DNA of 64,000 nt, taken from Diadema setosum. Taxonomy: Eukaryota > Echinodermata > Echinoidea > Diadematoida > Diadematidae. The translations under genes were made by a program, and so were the position numbers. The stretch lies in assembly GCA_033980235.1 (NCBI GenBank), contig CM067075.1, forward strand, positions 31,919,385 to 31,983,384. The letters run 5' to 3'. Every line of letters starts with the position of its first letter. The stretch's first letter is position 1. Below the pieces are notes generated by a model. That model was given only the letters and a program-made list of their open reading frames with translations. It had not been told where the DNA came from and did not search any database. Below are positions 1 to 11,961 of the stretch, in pieces.

Positions 1-2109
1 GTGTACCAACGTCGCCCTCGTATCATGCGCGCTCTGTAAACATCCCAAAATGTCAGATGGTGCTCCGCAGAATCAATTAGGTTTTCTGCAAACGAGATTG
101 CCACGACGCTCCAGCGCCGCCGCCCGTGCATGCCGCAACCTCCCAGGGAATTGAATTTATCAATACCCGTTAGGGAACCCGAAATCTTCCCTCCGCATAC
201 CCACGCACGCACTCGTTGCATCGCCACTCGTCACTATTTGTTACTCTGAATCTAGGAACCTTGCCCGCGATCATTGCTACTCAGTGTTCCTCAAATAAAC
301 TGAGTGCTCCTGCCAAAATGAGCGGCACACAACATCCTTTGACATTCAGCAGCCCGGCAAGAGTATATTCTGTGAGCAGATTATTAAATTTTCTTGACTC
401 ACATTTTTGTATAGTCTTATCCCATCTTTCTTATTCTGTTTTTTTTTTTTTTTAAGGGTTTCACATTCACTTGGTTCAATCAAATCTGCTCCTGATGCAC
501 ATTGCAATAACATTGTGGCCCTACATCACAAAAGCCACAAGAAAGTTGCACAAGACTGATTTCCAATAAGCCTACAAAATATGTGCATTTTGGGCCAACT
601 TGGCTGATCAGGGTTTTTGTTTTGGTTGTTTTATGTGGGTTTTTTTTTTGGGGGGGGGGATAGGTTGTGGAATAAGGTACATTTTCTTTATGCATTAGAA
701 ATTTTAATGCATTATAAAAAGTATCATACATGTACAAAATTGTAGCATTACGTTCATCTACACAAGCATACTTTTTCTGTTTCAAGCTGTTTTTTGCCCC
801 AATTTATAGTTCATAGTTGTTCATTGTATACTAATATTAAATGCTCTAGTTTAATCCAGCAATTTTTTTCACAGTAGTTGTTTGAGTTTTAAGTCCTCCC
901 CCTCTCCCTCTTCTACACACAATAAAGAGTTGCTAGAGTATACATTGTATAAATTTCCAAGACCATCATCCTTTATTCCTACAAATCTAGGTGGTTTTTA
1001 TTTTCCATCATTTACTCCAGATGATAGGTAAGAAACCTCCAATTCTGTTGAGATATATATACATCATTTTATTTAAAGCAAAAGATCTGCCTTTTCAGAA
1101 TTTCATCTTTAAAACCATCTTATCTGGCATCTCTTTGTTAGAATTGTGAAGCATGATCACATTTACTCCATCTGTTCTTACAATATATTATACTTGATAT
1201 AGCATTAGGCAAATTCCACTTCCCATCTTCCCCACCAATAAAGACTGTGTTGCCTCAGGATAAACTTTGGTACCAGGTATCTAAATATAACAAGCACGGT
1301 GCACAAGCATGCACCCTATCAGCATTCAAGTCTAGAATACTGGATTCTAACTTCTACATAGGAGACTATAAATTTACATCCTGAGGCAAGAATGGTTTAG
1401 AGAGCAGCATGTGAAACACTATCCGAGACAAACAGTATTGGCAAATAGTGCTGCATCCAGTGGGAATATCCAGGGCAGTATTTGCATTTTGTAAGGATGA
1501 GAAGAAAGAGAGGCACGGCCCAACAAAATTTGCTCTTCCATGGGAATACGATATTTCCCAACATGCAAGTGATCCACTGTTTAAATGGACTGCTGATGGC
1601 ATGTACAGCCATGTTGCAGTGGACTGTTGAACATCTAACATGCAAATTATGCATGCCTGCTCAGTTCAATTCAGACGACGGCAATCGAGTTGAGAATGTT
1701 GCCTACGACAACATTGCCAGAATGTTTGCATTGCTGTATGTGCATGGCTGTTATGCACTAATGCGTGTGTGCATTCAGATTAGCAACGAATTATGATAGC
1801 GTCATACAACATTAAAACAGGTGTACAGAAGTTGGGGGGTGGCATTTTAGATATTTGTCGGCTGGAATCAAAATAGCTATGCATATTTTGATGTGAAATT
1901 ATGAATTTCAAACACAGGTGATGTTTGTTTGAAGAAAATTGGTTCATAAATGGCCAAAAGATACTGTAGAATGCTATAAAGATAAGAAATTTCCCATTTC
2001 TTTCGTCAATATAACTCTAAATGATGGGAGAGAGCTCATATTTTATGCTAAACATGATTTGCCAAGTGCTATAAAAAAAAAAAAAAAAAAAAGCAACTGT
2101 GATTACCAC

Positions 2110-2650
2110 AAAGTCGAGATGTAAACATATCCACCAACCCACTCCCCCCCCCCCTCCCACGGCGTGAGAGGTACAGAGGAGATCTATCGAAAGAAGAGAG
2201 AGACTGAAATGGAAGAAAAAGAGAGAAAGTGACAGGGGTAGAAAAGGAGAAAATGAGAGAGGAGAAAAAGGAGAGAGAGAACATAAAGAAAGAAAACAGA
2301 CAAACAGTATTAAAGGAAGAAAGAAAGGATGACAGGGGGAGGAAAAAAACATGAGAAACTGAAGGAGGGGGAAGGTGACAGGGAAAGGTATGAAGGGAAG
2401 GAGAGGGGAGAAAAGAGAGAGAAAATATACAATGACATAAAAGAGAGAAGGGAATGAGAAAAGGTGATAGGGTAGGTGAGAAAGAGAGAAGATGGAGAGA
2501 TAGAATGAATGAAAATAAACGAAGAAAGAGAAGGAAGGAGGACAGAGAAGGTGACAGGAAATGGGGGTGGGGGGGGGAGGGGAGGAAAGAGAAAAGAAAG
2601 ATGAAGGGGGTAAAATAGAAGGCAAGATAGATGGAAGAGGAAGAGATCAG
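2110..2650. repeat. Purine-rich low-complexity tract with degenerate gtgacaggg units
   Basis: About 490 bases of the plus strand are almost entirely A and G, with short recurring pieces such as gtgacagggg, ggtgacaggga and ggtgataggg at irregular spacing. A C-run lies at its left end and a G-run near its right end. The long frames on the opposite strand (Ser/Leu/Phe/Pro-rich) come from this composition and are not genes. Such mirror-like polypurine DNA can form triplexes. Confidence 0.85.
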
Positions 2651-2992
2651 AGAAAGCATCGAGTGCTCATCACCCTGACTTGGCTGGATCCTGAAGCATC
2701 GCAGCTCATCCTCCCTAATTGGATCCCGCACCTTGACTGTCGGACGACGATGTCGCCCGGGATTTATTCCGGTCCCACGGGGTACTCTCCATCATCATCC
2801 ATCCTATCTACGTTTCTCACACACCAGCAGACCTTACAGCCACCTCAAATCAAGACACACTTTAATAAGACAAGGGAACCATTGCACGCTTCCTTTCACA
2901 CGGGCCCACAACTCTGGAATACGCTTCTAATATAATACACACTGCCATCATACGTAAAACCAAATTTGAGAAACTTATTTTTCTTTAAATCT
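2650..2992 (+). mobile_element. Degenerate 3' end of a non-LTR retrotransposon (reverse-transcriptase tail)
   Basis: The reading frame ending at 2935 carries ASFHTGPQLWNTLL, the pattern GPxLWNSLP found near the C terminus of LINE reverse transcriptases of the CR1/L2/Jockey type. After a stop, a shifted frame (about 2939-2992) continues with IIRKTKFEKLIFL and a stop, matching the usual closing helix of these proteins. So this is a frameshifted, inactive remnant. The exact clade cannot be told. It lies in the ACLY intron, antisense to that gene. Confidence 0.6.
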
Positions 2993-4824
2993 ACAATGCT
3001 AATATTTGTTTCAGATAGTATTTTACAAAATTATAATTCCATCAGTCATGCTGTAATCTACACTATATTTGCTACTGTGTAAGCTGTTATTTCCTAGAAT
3101 GAGGATGTGACAGACATTTTCGTGAGATGTTGTTTTTGCGAATTGACACCGAGGCTTTTGTAAATGCGCTATTACCCTAGCGCATGTTGACATTTTTGAG
3201 TGTTGTTAGATTGGCCGTCCAACTGTGATTCACAAAATCTGCGAAATTAGCAGCTTATACAATGTACACAGTACAGTACAGTACTGTGAAATTCACTTTG
3301 TACTCACTGTAAAAGTCTATCATTTTAATACTGTAATAACATAATCATATATGATCATTTCCATGTAAAAGCCTGTCCTATAGATGAGATGTGTGCTTTG
3401 TAAAAATACAAACTTTGTTCTAATATTAAATGTGATTAAGTCTTCATGACCATGCTGCATCTTTAAGCACCTGCCATTTCAGCCGATGATGGATTTTAAT
3501 CTTGCCGTACTGCCTGCTCCCTCTTTTTCCTCCTTTTTTTGAGCAACCTTTCTCAAATTTAATCAAGTTAGGAGGAGTGATGGGAAGGTGGGAGAAAGGC
3601 ATCTTTTACGATCACTTTTTTCGGCAGGAAGTAGAGGGGGATGGATGACAGGAATGCATCTGCTCAGTGCTCCAGTTAGGAGCAGGCTGGCTTTCACACT
3701 ATAAATAGTTCTCCTCAGGGAAGACCATAAAACAAAGAGAAGATGATTTCACATCTTATCTCCACCATTTGTTGGGATTCAGCGCATAGGCTTGCATCTC
3801 TATTGCATGAAAGTATGCACAACCTGTGTCAATTGCAATTAGATTTCAATGTTTAAATGATCTTGTAAGCTTTGACATTAAATGTTCTTACATTGAACTT
3901 ACAGAGTTGAGACAATGTTCCCTCAGAGTTCATATAGTGTTGAACTCTCTTACTGCTGATGTGAATATACCGGTATCTGTGTCTAAGATAAAGGCTGTCA
4001 AAGATAATTGCGATGATCATTTGGCAGAAAAGTTTGAATTATTAGTGTACCGCATCAAGGATTGGTGAAGTCTTGATAGCACCATGCCCCATATTTCTAA
4101 TGCCATGCTTTTAATAATAAACATTGTATCCTGTACATCAGGGAGTACACACCTGCAGCTGTGTACACAAATAACTACAATTTGTTGAAACCGCGCACAG
4201 ACCTTGCTTCATTACATCATCTCCAAGAGACAACCTTCAGGCAACATGACTGGAAATTTGTCTCTATCACAAAAGAAAATGACACTCTGTCATTTGAGGA
4301 GGCACAAATCAGCTGAATGTAGAATTTACCAGTAATCATGATTTCCAGAGGCTTCACGACATGACAACAAGAAGCCTTGTATGTAGTCTTGAGCAGAACT
4401 TTTCCCATTTACAATCAATTTGATGCATTCATATCCTTGTAAGTTAACAAGATGGAGAAAGCAGCAGGATTTCAAACAAAACAACAGGATGCGAATATGA
4501 CCTGCGGAAAGCAGACTCAACACACATGTGCTTTAGAGTTGTTGACACACACATAAATGGGGAAGGTCTAGTTGAATTTCCAACTTCTTACAGCCACTAT
4601 CAATAGAAAATCATCATGATGAGTACTACTCTTCATGAAATTTTGAAATACACATAATTTGTAGTCTATAGATAGCAAGAATTTTAAGCTGTATTTTCTC
4701 TATAATCAAATCAAACAGGAGGACTAAGTGTGTTTGCTAACCACCACATTTAAGCTGGAAGTGGGATAGCACGCAACAGTCACTGTCCTATCCTAACAAA
4801 TAATTTGCAACCTTCTCAACAAAC

Positions 4825-5020
4825 CTCGGTTAGAAGCCATGGATGGGCGGTCGTCAGCTCGTCCCACTTGACGTCTTCCGTTACCGTGGCGCCACGGAAC
4901 GCTGCCACCGATGAAGACTTGAGATGCTTGCTGAGGAGCGCCTTCCCTCCTGCCTCACGGATCGCTTTGGCAGACATCCTGGACGGGGTGTTATTCCTTA
5001 GGGGTGTCTTGTGTCAAGAG
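4825..5020 (-). CDS. ACLY: ATP-citrate lyase, first coding exon with 43 nt of 5' UTR
   Basis: ATP-citrate lyase makes cytosolic acetyl-CoA and oxaloacetate from citrate, CoA and ATP, for lipid synthesis and histone acetylation. Read on the minus strand, the ATG at 4977-4975 opens 51 codons that begin MSAKAIREAGGKALLSKHLK and end with HPWLLTE. The MSAKAI start and the HPWLL motif about 50 residues later are hallmarks of animal ACLY, and the spacing is within two residues of the vertebrate enzyme. The exon is bounded by a pyrimidine-rich tract and CAG acceptor (AG at 5022-5021) and by a donor, GAG|GTTTGT, at 4824-4823. Coding covers 4977-4825 and ends in phase 0; 5020-4978 is untranslated, has stop codons and no upstream ATG. 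This is only the start of the citrate-binding/ATP-grasp half; the remaining roughly 1,050 residues lie left of the window. I searched 1-4824 for the next exon (the KRRGKLGL region) and did not find it. The gene assignment is strong; exact expression is unknown. Confidence 0.93.
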
Positions 5021-7617
5021 CTGAAAATGGTGAAGAAGAACAAGAACGGTAAAAAATAAGAAGAAAACAGTTTCAAGATGGAGGAACAAGCGTTTATACA
5101 CAGTCTTCTTCAAATCATTGGGAGTTCTTATGCATGTTCCAGAGTGTGAGGGGTGGGGTGGGGGTGGGGGTCTTTAGAGGGATGGTAATTGCTAGTATAT
5201 ACACTGTACTGTACACCTGTAGCTTTAAGACATAATACTTGGTTTTGGAAGAAAAAAATACTGATTCAAGCACCTTGTCATGTACGACAATCATAACACT
5301 AGGACACAATCCCTACCAAGAGAATTACACTCGGCATTATAGCTGAGCTTTCCATCCAGAAAATAATTATTCCTGAAACATTACCCTGTAGACAAAGTTG
5401 TGTTTGTCCTATGTGTTTTTAATACATTCTGCATTATGTGGCAAGGTAGTATCACATGGTACGTTTTCCTCTGACACTGAAGGACTGCAGTCTTTGGGAT
5501 GATTAAATCCAGTTTACTTGATTTTTGTAATTAGATACCCAACTGCTCAGAGACTAAAGCTGCAGATTCTCCCAAATGGACCACAGACGGGACAAATTTA
5601 CAAAATGATCGATGGTTACACTTCTACTTGTAATTGTACACAATAATTACAAATGAGTGCAAATCTCAATATGAAAACCATGAAACCTGTTTGTAATATC
5701 AACAAAGAGTTTGTCTACTTGTACACTCTAACTTGATATTCATTGATACTGTATACAAACTCATGTGAAATATCCAGTGAATGAAAAAGGCATCACACAA
5801 TTGCAAAAAAAAAAAAGTAATTAGGTTGCAAGAACTGACAAAAATAATCTATCCCATCAACAGAAAAGCTGTATTACACAGCAGCAATGTCAACTCGCTC
5901 AGTTTGTCGCACAAATTGAAATACCTTGTTTAATATCTACCAGTTAGGTTATCTTTGTTTGAAACACTTTGCAGGCCCTTGTATATAATATTACAAAACT
6001 TTCCTAAACCGAAAATAGTGAATATCAGTCTATTTACCTGGAAATGGAGACAGATTTTAGGGATGACTCAAGAGCACCGCGCAAAAACAGTTATTAAGTA
6101 ATGCATGAGCCTCCGAGACGAAAATGTTTTCATTTCAGGCAACTTCTGAGAAGAAAAGAACCTCAAACCCTTTTCTGGGGATAGACAGTCTACCAAATGG
6201 CAAGTAGCCCAACATTATGTGGGTACACTTGCAAAGGAAGTATTAAAAGCATTGATGTCCTGGCATCTGTAAATTCTTGTGGAGATATAAAAGACAAATG
6301 CTGGTATAGACTCTTAGTTAAGCTGGTAGTCCAGATAAGGGTAGGAGTTTCTTTTGTAGCTCCCCCCCCCCCCCACACACACACACATACACACAAAGTT
6401 AGAAAAATATGAATAATAGATAACATACAGGAAGCCTAAATTTTTTATTTTTTCAACCATGTACATTGCTTACAATGGACAGGCATCCATTCTAATGATT
6501 AAAAAATTGAAAATTCAATGTGTGCCGGTCTATAATCTGCCACATTTTCACATACATTGTCATATAGGGGGATCATGATACAGACTGGAATTTCAAACCT
6601 ACTGTCTGACAGATCACATCCAATGGATTCCATTTTCATTCAAGGACCACGCCTTGCTGGCACATATCCTTATCCACAATGAAAAAACAACAACAAACAA
6701 ACTGGACAAAACAATGATGGGCATGACACGGGCAAATATTAAACTTTCTAGTATATAAAAGCTAACAATGAACATTTGTAGGATCAGACCTGTTGAATGG
6801 CCCTCCACAAGTCTTTGATATACTTCACGTCATCATATCAGTCTGTTTTGTTGTATTTTGTTATTTCTTCCAGTATTTCTTTTTCTTTTTCTTTTTCTTT
6901 TGGGGGGGGGGGGGGGCTCATTTCCATTCCACTCATTAAACATTTCACTCAAATACAAATATACAAAACAAATATGCAAAACATAATATATTCCCACGTT
7001 AGGGTACCATTGATAAACAAATGTGAATGAATATAAAAAACCACAACTCTACCCCTTATACTGCTCAACAATCTGTTTTGAATCATTAAGCTAACAGCGT
7101 ATTCAATTCAATTCATTTTGGACACAAAACATTCCCATTCAACACATATTCCTTGTGGGGACACACATAGTGTTATCTTGTATATTTTACAAAATTGAAA
7201 GGCTCAGGTTTATACAATCAATCACAAAGACATGTATACATATTAAAAGTCACAAATTGTTTGCCTTTATACCACAAAAAAAAAACATTAAATCATGAGA
7301 GAATGCATACTGTAAATCCATAAGGCAGAGAAAGACCTGGAGCTTTTTGCCACCCTACATGTACATGTAATCATACCATCATAGACATAAGGTGTATGTC
7401 CACAAGAGACGTCAGCCTTGTGCTGCAGTATGCTTGTGCACGTGTGGCAGGTACACAATGTTACATAACTTTGGAAGGAAAAGATAAAATAATCAAGAAA
7501 CAAACCTCCTGCTGATGACCTCAAACTCCTGTCTTAACTTATTTCATGAGGCTGGTTATGTGATATATTGAGCAATAATCCTATTGCACTGGCATATGAC
7601 ATCGGGTCATAACACAA
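5021..7617. other. ACLY: Presumed ACLY first intron, no recognisable gene
   Basis: AT-rich noncoding DNA right of the ACLY acceptor. It contains a GGGGT-rich run (5148-5172), a C-run with (CA)n (6361-6389), and a TTTTTC repeat running into a G-run (6877-6916). I see no exon. Confidence 0.5.
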
Positions 7618-7813
7618 TACTAAAAAAGTGGAAATTTTTGCGCATTTTGCGCAATCAGAAACCAGCGTGAAAATAAAAGCACGCGAATATTTTTGCTCAC
7701 TATATGTGGACAGTAGTTCATGTTTTGATTCCGCGGAATTAAAAACCCGCGAAACTCATCTTACCAGCCAAGCGCGAAAAATTATTCACATGAAAATATT
7801 CACTTTTACAGTA
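7618..7813. mobile_element. MITE of a CGCGAAA-rich family, degenerate copy
   Basis: This segment has the same cgcgaa / ttttcgcg word pattern and closing tacagta as the better copies at 50614 and 55459, with a left end rich in aaatttttgcg. The ends are diverged, so limits are approximate. It lies in the presumed ACLY first intron. No coding capacity. Confidence 0.55.
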
Positions 7814-8694
7814 ACTCGGACCTAATATAAATTATCTAATCTCAATCTTTTTAGCTTCCCACTGGTGTTATCGATATTGACACATACACTATATAATTAC
7901 AACCTGTCGAAAATGAAGATGTATTGCGTTGTTTGCATACTGTAGGCCACTTTTCTCCACACGGTTTACTGCTTAGTGAAGGCTAAAATGACACTGGAGG
8001 GTTATCGTGTTGCCACGCTGTCGGCCGTGCACTCAAGTTAAGCAGCGCGCTCAGGAAAACAATGCACAAATTGACAATTTTCTCTACGGACACAGTGCGA
8101 GGGCTCGCTATGGATTGATATGTAAAGGTATAAAGTAAAATTTGTTGTAGAATGTAGAAATTTTCGACAGTTTTGTAGGTGTGTCAGGGGATATTCCAAT
8201 AAAAGTGTATGGGTACTTGTCAGACACCATGCAGTCAGGCTAAACTAGTCACATGTCCCTCCCCCTCCCCACTCCCAAATATTTTAATCCACACTGAAGT
8301 TGCTGTTTTGTTTTGTTTTTCAATTACATTTATGTTTCTATATAGATTTAACTAGATTAGTAAGCTAACATTCTCCAGCATGTAAATAGACATCTAATTT
8401 TAGACTGTCACCATACTACCCAGTACTACTGGATATCAGGTGAAGAGCCTCGATGAGGCTCAGGTCAACATACAGCCTTCTACAATCTATGTAGTAGGGG
8501 CCGGGCTTCTGTTGTGTTACACGCAACGGTACAACAAGATATAACAACAGAATGAAGAATAATACAAACACTCTGTGGAGACAAACATTAAAAAGACATC
8601 AGCAGAAAAAGAAATGACTGACAGACATCTAATAACGTTTTCGTCCCGCCCTGCGATGAGAGCAAAACAATCAGATTTGATCAGTGGTGTGCAC

Positions 8695-8702
8695 TATAAA
8701 AG
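8695..8702 (+). promoter_or_regulatory. TATA box-like motif
   Basis: A canonical TATAAAAG sits in CpG-rich sequence, followed about 8 bp later by a 12-bp palindrome GCTAGCGCTAGC (8710-8721). A transcript would start near 8725 and run rightwards, the same strand as the kinase exon. No coding exon follows nearby, so function is uncertain. Confidence 0.35.
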
Positions 8703-9407
8703 TTCGCTCGCTAGCGCTAGCAGACAACATCCACGAGCTCCGAAGTGGGTGCCCATGGCCATGCCCAGGCCAAACCCTGGGCTGGCGGCTTAGGGAAGTA
8801 GGAAGGACCAATACCCACCACACCACAGCACAGCAGCAAAGAGAGAAATAAACTGCTCACTATTCCAGAAAACACGCTACGTAGAACCAAATACTTGCTT
8901 ATGGATATAATATACAATAAGAGGGGATGTTCAAACACTTACATTTGGACGGTTGATCGATAAGGTTTACTCCTATCACGGTGTGATTACGTTTTTAGCA
9001 GCCTAGTTGAACAGCAAAAGCGTACGTTTGCACGTCACTCACAGCGCAAGCCTCTGCACGTTGTGCACACAAATGTCTACCAGTACAGTGCACGCACGCA
9101 CCGTCGCGTCGTGTACGTAGCGTATGTATACGTACGTAGGCGGCGATTTCTGGAGCGACGAGTTCGAGGGACGGGCTGTGCGCTGTCACCACGCTTTTCT
9201 CAGCTGATCGAATGATCCACTTTTGACCTCTCTACTCGTACTCATGCAACGCATGCATATGAGTCGATGTCTTTGGTCGATGTGCATGTTGTGAGTGCTG
9301 AGATCACGCACGCACGCATTCTTATCGCAGGAAGGTGTCCGTACTCCGCGCAGTAGTAGCGCAAGTGCGAAGATTTTGGCGATGATTTTGAAAATGAAAA
9401 GTTGAGG

Positions 9408-9445
9408 CATGGACCCTACCACAAAACCACGTGGTAGGGTCCATG
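9408..9445. repeat. Perfect 15-bp hairpin with 8-nt loop
   Basis: CATGGACCCTACCAC (9408-9422) pairs perfectly with GTGGTAGGGTCCATG (9431-9445). It lies at the right edge of the CpG-rich tract. Could be a protein-binding dyad or a transposon scar. Confidence 0.92.
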
Positions 9446-9673
9446 GTTGAGGGGATCGACAAGGAACGGGGGAATCCCTATCCAAGTCCAATCAACCCAA
9501 GTTGACAGTTGGCATAATAAAATTATGGTTTACCTGGCATGATTTTAGACTCTTGAGAATCTACCACTATGCTAGGGATTCTCGCATAATTGCTACAGAA
9601 AGGAAATAAATGCGGTACCTTATTTTGGTTTGTTTGTTAGTTTGTCGGCTGATTTAAAAAAAAAAGAAGCAAA

Positions 9674-9770
9674 AAGTGGGATTTGAAGCAAAAAGTGGAA
9701 CTCGAACCTGGGACCTCTAGTGTATGAGTCTGAACGTACACTATTTGCCACACGAGATATCGCTGCAAGC
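9674..9770 (-). mobile_element. tRNA-like SINE head (or degenerate tRNA)
   Basis: On the minus strand a TGGCAAATAGTG A-box-like element is followed 42 nt later by a good B box, GGTTCGAGTTCC, the spacing of a tRNA gene. The anticodon region reads CTCATA, as in Met-type tRNA-derived SINEs. Acceptor-stem pairing is poor, so it is not a functional tRNA. A tandem repeat, gaagcaaaaagtggga/gaagcaaaaagtggaa, adjoins it. Confidence 0.5.
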
Positions 9771-9889
9771 AGACGTTCTTTTTCCATTTTTACAGCGTCT
9801 TGTTAATGATTATGTCATACGGTCTAATGAATATTCATACATTCTCTCACGGGGTCCGGAACTTATGTGGGAAAGATAATTTAGCAACC

Positions 9890-9975
9890 GGCACCCGGGG
9901 GGGGGTAGTGGGGAGGCTCGCGCGGGGCTCCCCCCCCCCCCCCCCCCCACCGCCACTTTTTTTTTTTTTTTTTTG
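9890..9975. repeat. G-run, C-run and T-run cluster
   Basis: A G-run (about 9898-9906), a long C-run (about 9931-9948) and an 18-nt T-run (about 9957-9974) stand close together. Assembly of such runs is error-prone. The Pro/Phe-rich frames across it are artefacts. Confidence 0.88.
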
Positions 9976-9999
9976 CACCATACAAAGGATAAGGTGTCA

Positions 10000-11550
10000 C
10001 CACTTTGGACCCCCCTTCTTTTTTTACCCCGGAAGGGCACTAGAAAGAAATGAAGAGTTTCTTCGAAAAAACCGATAAGTCCATATTTGCCAAATGGAGA
10101 TATTTGCGATTAAAGGTCAAGAAAAATAAAGAGAATAATAAGAAAAATTTTGCTTCTTTTGACCATAACTTAAAAAATGTACCTTTGTATGTAGTGACTG
10201 ATGTATCATTCAAAAGGTATTATTTTGTAATTTATGACAGAGACCGCACTTCAAATTCTTCAAAAATGGACTTATCGTTTTTTGTGCGAACAAACTCTTC
10301 AAATAGATATAAACCTTGAAGACCTTGAAGTGGACAATGTGGACTATTTTATATGGCATTGTTCGCCGACTTCGTTTTTCTTCTCTTGGTTTCATGAATC
10401 TTCACTTCTCTCCCCTATCTCCATGATTTTCCAACATTCAACTCCTTCCTCTTCCTCTTCCCTTCTATTTCATATTTCTCCTTCTAACGATGTCGAACAT
10501 CTTACTTGATTCTCACTCTATTCTTCCTTACCACTCTCTCTGTTGCTTTCTCTACCGTCTCCACTAGTGCAACTTCAACTTCTAGCCCATTACTGTCCCC
10601 CACTCTTCACTTTTTGCCCTCCATACAACCCCCATTATGTCGCTTTCCTCTTCAGTTCTCCTCTTTCTCACCGGGCTCTGAACTGCCAAACAACGATCCG
10701 GTTAAGGACTACATACACATGGTGTCACCGCGAATCATTCTCCCTCATTATCAACTCATTCTCAAAGAGTGAAAATGATCACTCTTGAAGGAGTGAACAG
10801 AATCGAGTGACGAGTTTACAGGGAAATTGGGGTGAATTTTGAGTGAAAATGTATTTTGTTCAAATTTCCTTTGTGACAAGGAAAAGTGTTAACGACAAGG
10901 AAAACTGTTTGCGAATTTAATTTCAACTGTTTTACGAACCCTGACGAAACGTATTTTAATTTGCTACGTTCGGCAAACATTCGCCACCACTCGAGTTTCC
11001 ATAGAGCTGAAGGCCTCAGTCTTTTAGTGACTTTCATTATCGGCATGATTGTTTCCCATCAGTCAACGCTGATGGCGCTGTATAGACTCGTATCAGTGCC
11101 GTCGTATACTATCGTGGTACCGGATCCACAGGACGTGGCTATCAGGCTATTGACTGGTGCCTCAGCCCCCTGAAGTGTAGGTGGTTATCGTAATCATGCA
11201 CTTAGAAGGAGTGGTAGAGTAGAACTATTGTCTTCTTTCCACTTTTGTTAAAGTGTGGGAGAGGCTGGGGGTCAAGGGTAGGCGCCCTATTGCTCGTGGT
11301 TGGGTCAAGTGCAAACTGTACCCTGGCCCGCCCCACCCTCCGCTTCCACCGGTAAGAATAGGTGGAACCTTTGGAAAGTCATTGTTATCAATTATGAAAT
11401 ATCCTGTAACTTCTCAGATGGAAAATGAGCACAACATATTGCTGATTCAATTCAACACTACAACTATTTCGCATGAAGCCTTCTCAAATTGATTCAAAAG
11501 CAGAGTGAATAGGTGAGAACTTAGTGCGGATGAAGCTGTAACCATCTACA
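10000..11550. other. Noncoding stretch with pyrimidine-rich segment
   Basis: AT-rich sequence with a pyrimidine-rich segment at 10370-10680 that gives several Ser/Pro-rich open frames. None resembles a known protein or shows splice sites. The last 300 bases lead into the pogo-type MITE. Nothing else seen. Confidence 0.4.
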
Positions 11551-11554
11551 GGCC

Positions 11555-11961
11555 TACAGTTCGACCTCGAGTATCCGGCCATGTCGGGACCGGCACTCAT
11601 CAGGACAAGCGAATTTGCCGAATATGGGAGACACAATGTTAACCCTTCCCACGCACTGTGATTACCCCGCAACGATGGTGTAATCTATGCTATAGCCTGC
11701 GCAAAATTGTAGTCTCTTCTTCACAAAAGTAAAGTATATCTTTATGTGAAAATCATACATGTTTTACCTCATTGGATATTGAGAAACCTATCATGCACAT
11801 CTTATGAAATTAGTGAAATAAATCCATGAAAAGATGTTAAAGTCACTGTTTGTTTTTTTTCTCAATTTTTGGGTAAAAAAAAAGTCCTTCACTGCGTGAA
11901 CGCGTCCGGATAATAGATATTTCCTGATAAAAGGAGGCCGGATAATCGAGGTCGAACTGTA
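11555..11961. mobile_element. Pogo/Tigger-type MITE with TA target duplication
   Basis: A 403-bp element (11557-11959) has 24-bp terminal inverted repeats, left CAGTTCGACCTCGAGTATCC... and right ...GGATAATCGAGGTCGAACTG, with one mismatch, flanked by TA on both sides. The CAGTtCGACCTCGATTATCCGG end is characteristic of pogo/Tigger elements of the Tc1/mariner group. There is no transposase frame, so it is non-autonomous. Confidence 0.88.

Larger units (their letters stand above)
1..4824 (-). other. ACLY: ACLY intron following the first coding exon (partial)
   Basis: This stretch follows the donor at 4824 on the minus strand and runs off the window. I see no further ACLY exon in it. It is AT-rich noncoding DNA with a CpG-rich patch (1-240), a poly-T run (about 429-443), a T-run/G-run pair (640-659), a poly-A run (2071-2091), a purine-rich tract and a degenerate LINE fragment (described separately). 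Bases 481-2060 and 2995-4800 hold nothing else I can identify. Confidence 0.75.
8641..9500. promoter_or_regulatory. CpG-rich tract, candidate promoter region between the two genes
   Basis: CpG is far denser here than in the flanking AT-rich DNA, especially 8980-9380 (repeated cgcacgcac, gtcgcgtcgtg and cgtacgta strings). It lies 3.6-4.5 kb upstream of the first coding ACLY exon, on the side where its untranslated first exon must be. A plus-strand TATA box at 8695 suggests initiation in the other direction as well. I cannot identify a start site or a first-exon donor, so the link to ACLY is inference from position and composition. Confidence 0.4.

Noticed and set aside
1..240. CpG-rich left edge as a further ACLY exon
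   Set aside because: No frame on the minus strand matches the expected ACLY sequence after HPWLL, and no acceptor/donor pair fits.
2017..2731. Two long overlapping minus-strand frames (202 and 220 codons) rich in Ser, Leu, Phe, Pro
   Set aside because: They are translations of the pyrimidine side of a polypurine tract. Two frames are open at once and show no domain, so composition explains them.
4805..5059. Plus-strand frame of 84 codons over the ACLY exon
   Set aside because: It is the shadow of the minus-strand ACLY exon, which has the correct start, splice sites and family motifs.
9674..9770. Possible functional tRNA gene on the minus strand
   Set aside because: A and B boxes are good, but the acceptor stem does not pair and the anticodon stem is poor. 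A SINE head is the better explanation.
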